NCBI GenBank assembly: GCA_001051155.2
Contig: JYIP02000001.1
Coordinates: 1,984,001 to 2,048,000 of the forward strand
DNA length: 64,000 nucleotides
Direction: 5' to 3'
From: Chrysoporthe austroafricana
Taxonomy: Eukaryota > Ascomycota > Sordariomycetes > Diaporthales > Cryphonectriaceae
Below the pieces are notes generated by a model. The model did no database searches. It was not told the DNA's origin and worked only from the letters and a program-made list of their open reading frames with translations. Made by a program: the position numbers and the translations under genes. Below, in pieces: positions 1 to 13,654 of the stretch (positions within the stretch are counted from its first letter, which is position 1; each line of letters opens with the position of its first letter).

Positions 1-3000
1 TCCATCGTTCGTGGGACCTGAGCACCTTGCTTCTGATGATGGGATTACCACCTGGGCAGACGTCAGAGGCGGCAGACTGCTGCTGACCAAGCCACTACTC
101 AGCAGCGCAAAAGCGGCTCTAATTGCGAGGCGGATGCTTCTGATGTCCGTCATGATACGTTGAGCACCTAAGAGCCTGCAAGCTGCCGAAGTTGACACCG
201 GGAATGTCGCCCGGAGAAGGGAGATCTTGCTGGGTGTGGCTTGCTCGAGGTAAATGAGACATTGGCGGCAACACAAGGTTGACAGCTTCAGGGTCGAGTC
301 CAGAGCGTCGAACCCATCGACTCAAGGCGTGCAGTGACACCGTCGCGAGCAGGTTCTCGGCAGCCCGCAGGCGCACCTCCTATCGGGTGGGCTTGAAGTT
401 GACGTGTCTCGCGCTCTTCTGACTGACCTGCGGGGCTTTGTTGATGCTCCAAGGCACGAAACTCATCTCTGCACCTAGATTGGGTTCCTTGAGGCCCAGG
501 GTGGACCTGCCAATGGAAAATGACACCCAGATTGACGTGGTGCAGACATCGGACGAGACACCTTGTTGAGATGGGATGGAGTATCGAATAGAGTTTCTCA
601 TTCCCGTCCTGCCATGGGGATGATGCTTAGCATGTCGTGATCGGCGTGGCCGGAGGAGGGTAGAGCTGGGTCAGGGAAGCTGATCGTGTGTGTAGTAGAG
701 GGCATGAGCTTGCATGTTGATGCGCCCGTCACGTCAACAACAGGGTCCAGGCCATGGAGGTCTGGAGAACCCTAACCCGCTTAGGTAAGCCACCGAGGTA
801 CCTAACGGACGTGCCGCAGTACACGGTCTATTGGACTGGGATGCCTGGATCAGTCCTCCCCGCGGCTCCGCCGCCTTGGTTTGATGCGCACCAGGGTTAA
901 TATTCTGGACCACAATCGAGAAATGCTTAAGCCAACGACGGCGCGCCCACCGGGAAGGGCAACCTGCTCGAGACCACAGACCTCAGATAGCGCACGTGTT
1001 GCGCCCAGCGCCAGATAGTGTGGCGTTCAGGTCTAAACCCAAAACAACCCGCAGTCCTGGTAACGAAATGCATACGAAAGCTTGACCGGCCTTCGAGTCA
1101 GCACAGCGTCGCGCTGCTGTGGATTCAGATGTGGCTGTGAGTGCGGACACCGGAAAGCCTCTTGAACGGGCCACGGGCTGCTTTTGGATCCGATCATCGC
1201 GTGCCCGCGGGTCTTAGGCAGAGCACGAGGCCCGAGTGGCTGTTGAGCATCAGAGTCAAGGTCTCACTCTTGCATTCACGCGGCACACGTGCTCGTCGGG
1301 GTATCACGGCTTGCTTCTTGTCGGGGCCTACCCAGCGGGCCGGAGGCGAGATCATGATCATCCGTGCAGACGGGCCCATCGCGATCTCGCCCACATTTCG
1401 ACTTGTCAGGTCTGAGTAAGGATCTCGTCGTGGATGCGCATGCCTCTACCACGGTTCAACCCACAACGCCTTGCCCGAGACAAGTCCCGTTGCGAGATTG
1501 CAGAGGTCAGATTAATGCTGGGGGGAGGAGGGGGCTGCGCTGGGATGGGCCCGCCCGCCTCGCTCCAGTCGAGCAGTTCACGGCGGAGCCAGCCGAGATT
1601 TTACTACGGGCGCGACAAGAGGCGTGGACTACGAGCATTGCTGCCGCTCTGCCTGCGATGCAGGCCCAGGGGGCTAGTGACAGGTACCTCTCCACGTTAC
1701 AGCAATGCTGTCGCAGCCGCCCAGCAGCCCGGCGTGGCATGGGATGGGATATTGTGAGACCGCCGGGGAGCGGCCGACTGCACGGCTACATGCCTCTGCA
1801 AGACGGGTGGCCTTGCCGGCAACCACCACGGAGCTTGGCAGTGTATTGGTTCTCACTCGACCGGTTCCAGTGTGCTAAAACAAGCTTATTTTGTTCGGCC
1901 TTGGTCACTGCGGAGACAGTCATTCTGTTCCCCGCCGGGCGCGGTCCCTAGGACCACGGTCGTACCCCTCCTTATGGTAACGTTTCGCGCGCGCTGGCTA
2001 GATACGACAACTGGGGCTCGAGATGGCTGTTTCTGGGTCTGCCCCAGAGTGGATCGGCGGGTCTCCTGTTCATTTCGTATCAGGCCACGGATTCGCTCTG
2101 GTGCTGCTGACATAGGGGATTGTCAGCCCTGTTTGCTTTGTCGAGGACCTGCAAGCGGGACGACTGAAAACAGCGATGGGGCACCTTTTTTCTTCTGCGG
2201 GAGATGAGAAGAAAAGCCATACAGCACATAGTCAGGCCCTCACCTCCAGCCTGCTGCAAGGGTGAAGCAAGCCTGCCGAGCCTCGGCTGGCAACTGCCGG
2301 CAGAACGAGATGCGGACCTTTTCCCGGAGCATATAGTAGAACATCATTTGGTACCGCGATCGATCTGGATAGGGACATTGCGGGCAGCCCTTAGACCATT
2401 GCGAACCGGTGTATAGCCCGGAACATTCGTAAAAACTGTCGCCTTGCAAAACAGACCCAGAGGGCTGCTTGGGCCAGAGCCGACCGAGATTCTTGTTCAT
2501 CACCGTCACATAAGCTCGTCGCACGCCGATGCATGTCCAGCAGAGCAGTTTTGACTTGACAGAGATGCCATGCATTGTACAGCGCCATCTGCACGGTGGC
2601 CATCTTGCCGGCACGACGTAAATACATTTGTCAGATGCCTCCTAGAAGCAGCTGCGTCCGGCTCGGTTACGAAGAAGAAAACCCCCGATGCTACGCACAG
2701 CTGCGTGCAGAAGAAGACGCACTTCCGACATGATGACCACCCACACAAAACTACCAGCCTGAAGCTCGAGGCTTCCCCGGCTGCCCCTACAGGCCGGCCG
2801 GGGCTTTGGGCTGGCAAGGCTGCATGATAAGCGAAACGCCGTGGGAGATTGCGCTGCATCATTCCCGCGGTCATCACAGTGGCGGCCGGGTCTCATCTGA
2901 ACTCGCAGGCCAGATCAAGGGAGAAGCAAGTTTCCGACGCTCAGGAAACGATCTGAACGCCAGTCGTGACGACACAAGGGCGAGTCTAGGTACCTTGGCA

Positions 3001-4991
3001 GAGCTCTGGCCAGCTCGCTACAAGCCGCCACAGCGGCCCTCTGGCTCTCAAGACACACCGGATGTGATGCTTCATGCGCTGGCATGCGCAAGTGTCCTCG
3101 TCAAAACCACTTCTGTCAGCCGGATCCTCCTTCTTCAGGTTCGTGCGCCCATGCCTCCAAGTACCATGGTACTGGTACAACCACGGCAGCGCTGGGAGTC
3201 GCGTGGCTAGGGTCACAGGAACAAGGGGTGTGCTGGGAGCGTGGAACTCGGCCCCAGGTTGACCTCGGGACTCGAGACCCACTGTCCGGGCCTTCTCCTG
3301 TCTGCGGTCCACCACCATGGGATACCACGGAGGCGAGAAGGGCTCTTTGACTCCCTTAGCCGGCATTATTTACCAAGCCCACCGCAAAAGTACCCGCCCC
3401 TTCAGAGCGGTCTGGTGAGCTAGCATCCGTCAGTGTCGTCACGGCTAGGCCAAGCCGCCCCTTATTCTCAAGCCTCCTCGACATGGTGACACGATCGAGC
3501 CACGCATAGAACACGCTTCCCATGCTATGGCAAGGCAAGGACCTCAGGATCGTCTGAGATTCCGAGGACCCCCTTTCCAGGACCGTTCGATCCGCCAGCG
3601 GTCCCTCCAGATGCTGTCACTGTCACAGAGGGAAGGGCCGAGGGGTTCTGCTTCTTGTACCTCCTCCGTCTGTCTGGAGATGGGTCTCCCCATCACTACT
3701 GTCACCTGCTTTTGCAGCGGTCTAAGGGCCAGCCAGCCACCGGGGCCGGCCAAGAGGCGGTTTGTGCATTGCGAAGGTTGCAGAGTGACTACCTGGGTAA
3801 CGACGGCGAGTCGGGTAGTTCCTGGAGGTGGATCCAGTTCCCATGACCTGTCTTCGCGGCGGTTGCGATGTTGCATTTGGGCTTGATTGTGGAAGGATAT
3901 CCTTTTGCCCCCGCGGACAGCATCCCTCCAGGCCCCACGGTTGGTCTGTACGAGTCCAGGACCCGATCGTCGCCGTCGAGGGCGAACAAGAGGCGCCCAG
4001 CGGTACGGTTTGCTGCGTCGAACCCTGCGTGCGTGCGCGCGCGGGCTCCTCGAGCTGAGGTGCTGGGTAGCTCAGGGTCAGCATATGCTCTCGGTGCAGA
4101 TATCCAAAGAGGCGTAGCGCTCTCGATCCCCTCCTTACCACTTGTAAGCGCGACCGACCGTCTCCGCCAGTCCTCCACCTTCTCGCATCCCGTTCAGTGG
4201 TCTCACGGGCTCCTGCGCACGCCTCTTCTAACACCACGCCTATGCGCCCAACGTGCTTGCAACCTTCACAGGTCATCCCTCTGATCCTTGCAGGCCCGGC
4301 TGCTCAGGCTAGGCGGCCCAGCAAGGGGCCCTGACGCCAACGGCTCTGCTTTTGATGAGCCTGGGAGCCGTCCCCTGAGCTCTTTTCTCCCCTCTTACCG
4401 CCACCCTTGTTGAGGAAGTTGGAGTGGCTTCCCGGTCTGTAGCTGTCCGATATGTCACATCCAAGGATAGACATCTCCCCCGTCCTCAGTTCATCACTAC
4501 CGTTAGCCACGCCTGCTTCCCCTCCACTGACACACACCAGGGGTCCACCACGCGGATATTCCCTGCTCCTGCTGGCAGCCTGAGTGCCAGGATCGGCTAG
4601 CCTCCTTCTCATCTACCTCTACTCCACACTCCCAGCTCGGCTCGGAAATCATTTGCTTCAAGCTTGCCTTCTTAATATCTAGGTACCGTGCTGCCGCCTC
4701 CTCCGCCGCCCTCGCTCTACTTTAGTGCTCCTCCAAAATTCCAAGATTTGCCTTGCCATCTCGCACCCCGTCATCGCCTCGTGGACCTGCCTGGGTCCAA
4801 CCTAGGAGGTGCTTACGCCTGGTGCCACGGACTCTTAGTCAACGTCCCGTCCGTTGTCTCCCCACTCTTGCAGTCACGGCCGGTATAGGATGCTTCGTGT
4901 GGACGGCCGGTAGTGAACCGAACAACAACTCTGGGAGCGTTCGCGATTCTGTGCCCGGTATACTAACCTCGACGGCTGCCATTCCGGGCGG
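1..4991. other. Gene-poor 5 kb region upstream of the transcription factor
   Basis: GC-rich sequence with many short open frames on both strands that overlap one another. None shows a recognisable domain or a convincing exon-intron structure. The best candidate for decayed coding sequence is on the minus strand at 601-119: two open stretches in the same frame separated by one TAG at 382-380, which could also be read as an intron acceptor. I do not recognise the product. The stretch from about 4540 to 4991 is pyrimidine-rich and probably holds the promoter and 5' leader of the regulator that starts at 4992. Confidence 0.5.
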
Positions 4992-7900
4992 ATGTCCTTC
5001 GTCACAGTGGGCATGACGGTCCCGTTCGAAGCGACTGGCATGGTGCCACCTCCCCCAGGCATACACCCTCTGCCAATGTCCCGACCCCAGGTGGGCATCG
5101 AGAGGTTGCCCGCCCGGCGTATGAGCAATGAGCCTCGGGAATCCATGAATTGCAAATCATGTCGCAAGCGAAAGGTGCGAGAGCCTGGGACCAATACATT
5201 GCCTCCTGCTGGGGCCCAACGTCTGCCGATCCTTTCACAGACGACTGACCTGGTCATGATACCATAGATAAAGTGCAATCGGTTACGGCCGTCATGTGAG
5301 GCTTGCCAGGTTTTTCAGTGTCCCTGCATATATGGTATGTTCCGCCTGTTCATTGGGCCATGGGCGTCCCGGACGATGACTCTGCAGCGAATGTGCAAAG
5401 GCGTAGAACTGACCAGCCGTCATCTTGTTGTGCACAGATGCTGTGCCGAAGAAGCGGGGCCCCAAGACAGATGTTCTGGAAGCTCTGCTGAAGAGGGTCG
5501 ATGGGCTCGAGGCCAAGCTCAAAGACAAGAAAGATCAGCCCGCAACGCCAACCACCGAGAATGGCCCCATCACTCCCGTCACCGCTCCAGTGCCGGCTGC
5601 CCCGGCCGTGTCCCAGGTGGAAGAGCAAGAGGAGCCAGAAAAGCAGACCGCTAGTGATTCAATCGAAGTGAAAGCGCCGTCGACACAACCAATCGTCGAA
5701 GCGGCACACGCGGTGGAAGTGCCCGAGTCAGCTGTGTATACTCCCAGTCCGACCAGGTGCGCCAAATCAATACCCGACCCGAAGACGTGGATGAGGCGGT
5801 CTCTGATGGACAATGGCTAACCCGGATATCAGTGCTCCTTCACCAGTCGGCGTTCAGCCCGACGCTCTTCTTGACACGTACTTCTCCAGGTTTCACGCGA
5901 AACCCTTCTACATACTTGACGAGTCGTCTGTTCGGCAACGACTTCAGCTCAACCAGCTGCCAAACTACCTGGTCCACGCCATCTACGCTGTGGCAGCAAG
6001 GTATGTGAAGCCTAGTCTCAGTTTCCTCCGCTGCTAACACAGTGAACACAGATACACGCCGCACCCGAACGGGTACCAAGCAGCAGTAAAGCTGAGTGAG
6101 GAATATGCCACTCGTGCGAGACTTGAGATAGTTCTCGACGAGCCGTCCATTGATGCGCTACAAGCTTGCTTGCTACTAGTCGTTGCCTTTACCGCTGCAG
6201 GAAAGGGAAAGAAGGCATACATGCTTCTGAGTATGACCCCGTGTGGAATAATTCCTCGGATGTCATCCTGCTAACACAATTGTAGCCGCCGCTATTGGGA
6301 TGAGCATGGCACTGGAACTACACCGAGAAATGGATCCACGTGCTACGGTAACTCCGATCGAACGCGAGACGCGAAGAAGGCTCTTCTGGACGTGTTATTT
6401 GCTCGATCGATTCGTCTCCTGCGGATCCAAGCGGCCCTGTTTAATTGCAGACAAGACCATCCTCCTGCGGCTGCCATGTTGGTCCCCGAATCCAGCGGCA
6501 TTACCAATTGAAGGCGAGTTCTTCCAGCGTGGAACAGCCGACCAATACATGCAAGGAACTGGGAGGAAATCACAAGGCAGCAGTGGGATGCTCATCGAGA
6601 TTAGCCGAATCCTTGGAATCACGAACCGATATCTTGCCGCTGGGGGTGTCAAGGGCGACTCCCATTTCCCCTGGCATACGCTCTCGAACCTTTCGAAAAT
6701 TCGCCAAGATCTTGATATATGGGCCTCCGGTACCGACGACGTCTTTTCGAGTCTCGACACGCTATTCGGGCAGAACGACTCGACCGTCCTCGTTCTAAGC
6801 AAGCTCATCTATCACCTAATTCATTGTCTCATTTATCGACCATTCCTTCCAATCGATCTTGCAGAGCTCGCGGGCAATGGCCAACATCAGTCCTGGCAGA
6901 TTGAGGCTACCAACATGTGCTTTTTACATGCGAATGCAATTGCGGAGTTAGTGGAGCTCGGGAAGCAGACCGGGACCATCGAGTGGCCCGCCTTCGTAGG
7001 ATATTGCATCTGTACCGCGGGGACGGTTCACATCCACGGTGCACATTATAGCAAGAACGGCCCGCTTGGGGAGATGAGTGTCTTCTGCTCCTCTGCCGAG
7101 TTTCTCTCCAGGGAGATGCAACAACTCAGCGAGCTGAGGTTTGCATGGGCCAGCGTGCAACATCAGCGAGAGACTCTCCAGAGCATCTTCAATGCGCACT
7201 CTGAGCTAGTCAAGAGTCTAGGGAATATGCACTATCCACCTGTCCTTCACCTCGAGGACTTCTTCGACAGATACTCCAATATCGGGGGCCCAGGAGGGCC
7301 AAGCTTCAGCTTCGACGCCGCCAACCTCTCTCTAACCGATACCGCTGTCGACTTTACCGCCGATGTATACGCCGGCCCCGACTTATACTCGCCCAGGATT
7401 GACCAAGGCCCCGAGCGCCCGAACTTAAAGCGGAAGAGCATGCTTCAGGGCGGGCGGAGGAGAGCAGACTCCAAGGCTTTGGCACCACTGGCTAGCAACG
7501 TCAATAATGTCATCCCCTCCGGGCTACCGACTCCATCACACCCTCGAAACCCCCCTTTCTCCACAATCATGATACCTCCTCACCAACAGTATCAATCATC
7601 GGCGATGCTCCATAGCCCAGCATCGCTTGTCTCACATCACGGTATTCCGGAGGCAAACTTAAATGGTATGCACGACTCGGACGATATCGCAAACAAGGCT
7701 GCCATAGCCGCTGCAGCTGCGGCCGGCTTCACCATCCCCTCCCACCCTCCACCAGCCCAGGTTCACAACCCATTCAGCCCCCCGTACACCAGTTACGGTA
7801 CCACCCTGCCCAGCTCGACCCCGGCCCCCGGCGCACGCGGTCCCTCCTCCCCAGCAGCGAACAACAACAGCAACAACACCAGCGCGAATACGAGCACGAA

Positions 7901-8213
7901 TCCCTATGACCCAATGTTTGGCGGAGTACCTACTAACGGCTTCTCAAGCCCCGCTGCCTGGAACGGCGGAAATGACGGCACCACACCCCGACCAACGCCG
8001 AATCCCGTCGCAGCGGTTCCCGCCGGTGCCCAGCAGCCGCAACAACTCGCACACAGTCCCGGCGGAATGAGCGCCTCCGGCGGGAGTACCGGCACCGGGC
8101 CCGGCGAGGAGAAGGATCCGTTCTTGACTCTGCTTGAGCAGCTGGCCGACAGCGAGAACACGAGGGGACCAGGAAACGAGTTCGACTTCTTCTTCGCGGG
8201 CTCGTCGCAATAG
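4992..8213 (+). CDS. Zn2Cys6 fungal-specific transcription factor
   Basis: Probable nuclear DNA-binding regulator; its target pathway cannot be read from sequence. Six exons are inferred: 4992-5174, 5268-5334, 5438-5756, 5833-6000, 6052-6230, 6286-8213, giving 947 residues. Every junction is GT-AG with a CTGAC or CTAAC branch site nearby and the phases agree. Cys 54, 57, 64, 71, 74 and 81 form the binuclear cluster with spacing C-x2-C-x6-C-x6-C-x2-C-x6-C. It is followed by a basic PKKRGPK linker and a heptad-like stretch ([17 protein letters not shown]) suited to dimerisation. From about residue 200 to 480 lies the fungal_trans middle homology region, including [14 protein letters not shown]. 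The C-terminal third is low complexity: Pro/Ser/Asn-rich, with a polyalanine run, and an acidic hydrophobic end suggesting an activation region. The start is uncertain: a Met seven codons downstream, or an additional upstream exon, is possible. Confidence 0.9.
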
Positions 8214-11200
8214 TTTATGAGTGGAAATGAGATGAAGTGCGCATTGTTTTATCTACGGGATGACGGAAACACGAGTGGTGTGGCAGTCTCAGGCCGACAC
8301 ATCTACGATGGTCTTCGTTTCGGTTCACTGAGCAACACATCGTCTATCCGTTCAGCATTTGAGAACTGGTGTTTCAGGATCAACGAGGTCAAAGCGCACC
8401 AAATGGCAGGCTATAAGGGACTTGTTTGGGCGGCATCTACTGGAGTTTTCTGAGGAACTGCAGGCGTGAAGTTCCTTTGTGTGTTTACTTAGGGGTCCTC
8501 TTGGGGGCAGGGTAGAGGGCGCAGTTGCACATACGATGACGAAATATGGGTCACGTCCAATCAACATGTCTACTGCACGCTTTGTCTGTGCAGCATACGG
8601 TATATACTTAGCAAACCCCCGCCCCGCCCCTTTCACCGTTCGAATGGGATCCCGGGCAACGATGGGGCTCGAGGCTCCATCGTTGGGCGAGGGCGCTCAC
8701 ACTCGGACGAAGGGCACATCAAAAGCCAATGGCAAAACCATATCCTCTAAAAGTCGGGTCTCCTCTGCGACGTGTACGCGTCTGTGCGAGCCCCCTAAGC
8801 CTGCCGAACACACCGTCTCGGCCCCGCCCAGCAATCTCGTCCTAAGCTCTCTCCCCTGCACCACGGCGTGACGTCTTCCGCATCTGCCCTGCCCCTCAAA
8901 TCAACGGGCCGTCAAGCCTCGGGGGCGGGGTGTAGGTGGGTTGAGGCTGACAGGAGGACAAGACAGGAGCACGTGTGAGGAGGTCTCGCCTGATCCACGT
9001 TGCGTACCACGGCAAGCAGTCATCTGGCCCCTGCACCCCAGATTTCCTGAGTCGTACCCCTAACCAGGTAACCCTGCCGGGCCGATGTGACGCCCAGAGT
9101 CTGGTGCTCGATCGTCGCTACCGAGATATGCCCCCAGGTACTAGCACCGGCCGGGAAGCTGGCTGGCCCGAGAAATGCTTCGAATTGGTGCGCTTGTGGT
9201 CCTCGCAGTGGAGGCTCATCTTGGGTTAGGCTGAAGCTTGATTGCCCTAATCGGCATCCGGGCAGGGCGGGGGCGCGAAACTAAGCAAGTCCAAGCCGGC
9301 CAAAGATGGCTTGTGGGCCCGGCGTTCTAGAAAATTCCCACCGGCGTTCCCTCGGCACACTGAGTATCATTTTGATTCTCTGGGTACAGATTACTAGTAG
9401 GAGCAAGGACTGGGCATGCTAGGCGCCTTCGGCGCTCTGGCAAGGCAGCTATCAGCTGCCCATCCGTGAACATATGAACGCGGACGAGACGGGCCAGGCC
9501 GGTACAAAGATGACCCTGTGAAAACTCACGGCTAGAGTGATCGACCCGCAACACTAGATCTGCCTGAGGAAAACAGAGCGTCCGGCTCGAGAAGGACCTG
9601 AGGCATGATCGTCCTGCCTCAGTCACCGACAGCCCCAATATCTAGGTGTTGGCCAACGGCAAAGTAAGCATATTCCCTAGTCTAAAGTTCGTTATACCCA
9701 AGAAATATGACCATGAATTGGAAGTGAGATGGCATTTCTTGTGTTTACCAAAGTCCAGTAGATCTCTACTCACGCCAGAAGGACAAGCATCTCTCTATTC
9801 ACCATGATATGGTAACTACCTAGGTACTATTTCAGGGGGGGGGTTTTTGTCCTCAAAGTTCCTTGCCTTCTCAACGTCATATTTATCACTTCGCACGGGA
9901 ATGCACCTGACAAGTACCGTGCAGGCCTTTCTGAGTTATTTCGCTTCGTGGACCCCTTATAGCTGGCGGGCGAGACCTCACAGGGAATGCTACAGACTGC
10001 CAGGAGCGCTACCCATTGATCGCACTTAGGCTAAAACCCGGATCTTCTGGATTGTCAAGCATATACCTTCCCAGGTACCTAGCGCAACCGCCAGGATCCC
10101 CCCAGGTCGAGGCTGCACAAAATGAGTACGTAGATGTGTATGATATAATACGTAAGGGGTATCACGCAATGACAACGCCCCAGCTCTCTCTGCTGCAGTA
10201 AATTAATACGAAGACATAGACTCAGCTACAGACGGTGTTCAGCTGCGGTGTTCAGCTGCGGTGTTCAGCTACGGTGTTCAGCTTACCAACCTAAATATCG
10301 AAGTCAGTTAATACCCCCATGTATTTTTTCGTATTGAACTAATCTGCCAAAATAGTCCAGGTTTAGGTTGTTTGGATATAGGCAGAAACAAAAGAATATA
10401 TGCGATTGGCTTCTGGATTACGTTGCTCGAAACTCTTGGCAAGATGACATGCCCAAAATGCACCGCTGTCCCATGTCAATTGTGAGAAGTCATTTGATTC
10501 TATGGTCGTGGTCTGAGGCACTAACTATCGGGCTTTCAGCTTCCCAATCCCAAGTACTGCTACAAGCTCTCAGTCCAGAAAGCCGACGGAAGTTTAGCCA
10601 GACTCTTTCAAATTCGTTCTAGCTATGCTGATCATCTTCACCGCCATGTAATAGGGGTAAATGCGAGACCGAAAACGAATTCGAACCACCAAGGGGCGGC
10701 TTGACTCGAGTACGATTGCACCGTGCCCATTTCTCGTAGGGTTCGAGCTGCCCACTATGCTCGTCGACAATAGCACTCGTAAAGTCTATAGATTATGTCT
10801 TATTCGTCGTTATCACCGCACAGCTTAACGATAATATACTGCGAAGAGCCATCAGGATCGTCTCCAGTCTTAGTGCGCGTGGCTGTCTTCAACTGAACGA
10901 CTCCATGATATTGGTGTAGAATATTACCTAGGGTATTGAAGTGCTCAACCAGGCAAAGCCCCACCGCAGGAAGACGTGTCCTGCGGAATAGATCGATCCC
11001 TCTAGGTTAATTACCTTTCGTTCGAACATCTTAAAAATTCTCATTCATTTGAGCGGTTTTAGCTTGCTGTCTGCAGCAATCTAGTTGTCTGCGATGAGTT
11101 GTCAAAGGCAAGCCTCGTTGAGACGCTCGTATGGTTCGACGTCGTCGAAGATTAGCAGTGACGATAGAATACATCTGAAGAGGAGTAGACGGCAGACTTG

Positions 11201-12031
11201 TGCACGACCCTGCCTTTCTCTGTCTCGTTCTTGAGATGCTCCCAGTCAGACGGCTTAGTAGCTTCATAAATTGTATCAGAAAGTCGAAGAAGTCAGCCTC
11301 CAGGAGAGTGTTCATTGACCTACGAACGAGTTAAGAGTCTGAAATGGTCATGTTTTAAGTCATGCTAGGGACTTGTAGAGCCAATATCAGAATGGTATCT
11401 AGGTAATGTGAAATTGATCAGCGACGATTGATCTTGACGTAGGTTGATAATAGTGAACACAAATTACAGCCCATCTTAAATAGATCAAGGTACCAAGATA
11501 CTAGAGAACTATATATAAGTCATTACTGATTGACGTTTTATTATAGCTACTGTCCTAGATAGTAGTTCTTTATGGTTTTGCAGACCAACTAGCCTCGACA
11601 TGATCATTCGGGTGTTTGCCTGACCATCTTGGAGACAGGAACCGTTCGTCCACTTCAAGCTCTCTACGTCTCTGAATTGCTCCAGTCACAACATGAACCT
11701 CTTTGCGCCCCTTTATCTCCAAGTCTGCTATCCCAGTCTGGATGGCGAATGAGGTGAAGCAGACGCGCGGTATGTGTTCTCCTGCCTTTCCTAGGCTTGA
11801 CGTTTGGGTGATTGAGCCATGATCTTAGATATCCATTTTTTTAATTTTTTTTTGAGAAGCGTCGGCTTCAAAGGTGACTATAAAATTCGTCGCGCTAATT
11901 GAAAATGAGCACTTCCTATCTTTAAGCCTCAAGATGATTACCCGACAAAGAGACGAAGGCCTGGCGCGCATCCCACAATCGAATGGCAGAGGTGCTCGCC
12001 CGTCAAAGACAAACATTGATCTCAGTCACAA
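8214..12031. other. Intergenic, becoming AT-rich after 9.66 kb
   Basis: The first part is the 3' flank of the regulator and GC-rich sequence without a convincing gene. From about 9660 the composition turns AT-rich, with many stop codons in all frames, a G9 run at 9835-9843 and a short tandem repeat at 10233-10284. The pattern resembles repeat-derived or RIP-mutated DNA, but I recognise no transposon domain. Confidence 0.45.
10233..10284. repeat. Four tandem copies of a 13-base unit
   Basis: The unit CGGTGTTCAGCTG occurs at 10233-10245 and 10246-10258. Copies at 10259-10271 and 10272-10284 differ only in the last base (A, T). The array lies in AT-rich DNA upstream of nothing recognisable. Two partial echoes (CTCAGCTACAGA) precede it. 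Confidence 0.9.
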
Positions 12032-13654
12032 TTATGACCCGGATGCGATCTGGGCGATCCACCTTTCCAGATCAGCCATCACACGCTCACCCAGAGAAAG
12101 ATCAAAGATGCCATCTTGCCAGCTGCCAGTGATACACATCTGTCCGCCTGCAGCAGTGATAGCGCCGATGAAGATGCCCCCATTCGTAACCTCAGGGCCC
12201 ATGGCGAAGAGCCCCCGGCGGATCGACCATGTTTTCTCTGGGTCAGCGTTAATCGTAGTAGTTGATGCTGTAGCTGTAGCCCTCCCATCGATTACGCCAA
12301 GGTTGCTCACCATCCACGAGACCTGCCTTGGCCGCTTCGCCAGGGTCGTGAAGAACTGCCGCCAGTCCCGGACGAATCTCATGAGACCGACGGCGTCGTT
12401 TCTGAGACCATCCTTCTCCACCTTCTGCACGATCTCGACTCGGACTTCGGAGGCTATAGACCATGTCTCGCCTAGAAGCTCTTCGCTCAGGGCGGCCGAA
12501 CCTTTAGAGGTATCGGGTGACGAGAGCTTGGAGCGGATCCTCTTGACAAGCGCGACGTCGAATTCATGTATCACAATCGACACATAACATGCCATGGTCC
12601 GGTTCGGCTGAAGATATGGATACTCGGGTGGGCCTGTTGGCATATGTCGTCGGAGATCCATAGCCGTCCCACCCCGGAAAGCGGCAGCTGTCAGCTCGTC
12701 AAGCTGCGAGGCCATGGAAACAAGCACTAGTGCCTCAAGCAGGCCGGTGATGGTGGTCCGATGCTCCCGGCACGCCTTAACGAGCCTATGGACAGCGTCC
12801 TCCTCAATCATGATGCAGCGGAGCTGCGTCGTGAAGGGTGCAAGGCGAATCGGTATCCAGTGAGCGAGACTGGGGCTCTTATCAGATACTACAGAGCCAT
12901 AACTCTCCAAAGCTCCTTTCGCGATGGTCCTTAGGGACACGGGAAGTTTACAAACATCCTCGATCGGTGGTGGTAGCCTCACGGGCTGTGTCGGGAGCTT
13001 GAGGGTATGATCATTAATACCCAGGCTCGCTTTGTCACGTTCTGGAGAGTTGAGACTTTGGAGCAAGCCTTGGTGGAATATCTTCGCGCCCATGCCGTCG
13101 CTGTGCGCGTGGTTCCACGTGAAGACTATGTCGAGGAAATCAGCATGCTGCTGGTGCAAGATGCTTACCACCCATCCAGGTCTGAGCTCAAGATTGGTGA
13201 ATTCCGTGTCGAGTTGAGACGCAGTGGTCTCCAGCAGCGTCTTGTCGACATCCGCCTCGGGATCCAGGAAATGCCAACGGATGTGATAGCGCAGGTCAAG
13301 GCTCTCGAGCTGAACCCAGGAAGGCTTTCTAGAATTGGCGTTCGTAATTCCGACCTGCAAAGTTGGATGCTCCACAACCACAGCGCAGATTGCAGATTCT
13401 GTGGCGCTTTTGAGCTCCCCGTGACGTTCTTGGCGCCTGAGTCCTGGGGGGATTGCATAGCGGCAGGAGACGACGGTTCCACGGAGCTGATCAAGCCTGT
13501 TCATGGCCAGGTGATAGTTATCGCTACAATCATTAGCACGGGTTATTATTTAACCCGCCAGAAGGGGTTATGCGAACATATTGCCTAGTTCCCTCACCAC
13601 TTTGGACTGCACATCTTTGTGAGACGAATCCCTCCCTCCGACGAAACGAGGCAT
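12032..13654 (-). CDS. Alcohol acetyltransferase family protein (PF07247-like)
   Basis: Likely acyl-CoA-dependent O- or N-acyltransferase of the alcohol acetyltransferase/condensation-domain fold; the acceptor is unknown. Two exons are inferred: 13654-13578 and 13523-12032, total 522 residues. The 54-base intron has a weak donor (GTTCGC) but a good branch site and acceptor (GCTAATGATTGTAG). Joining restores the family's N-terminal block ending in DNYHLAMNRLD. A downstream ATG at 13504 would remove that block. The catalytic-type HxxxDG motif reads HAHSDG, with His near residue 164 and Asp near 168. There is no signal peptide or membrane segment. It is the only supportable gene in the AT-rich stretch, which makes it look like an accessory gene. 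A role in secondary metabolism or detoxification is a guess. Confidence 0.82.

Noticed and set aside
1364..4284. Several 100-195 codon frames on both strands
   Set aside because: Mutually overlapping, without ATG in good context, introns or domains.
10660..10770. Possible tRNA-like B-box sequences (GGTTCGA) on both strands
   Set aside because: The flanking bases do not form a T-stem, no A box or acceptor stem is present, and the region is AT-rich repeat-like DNA.
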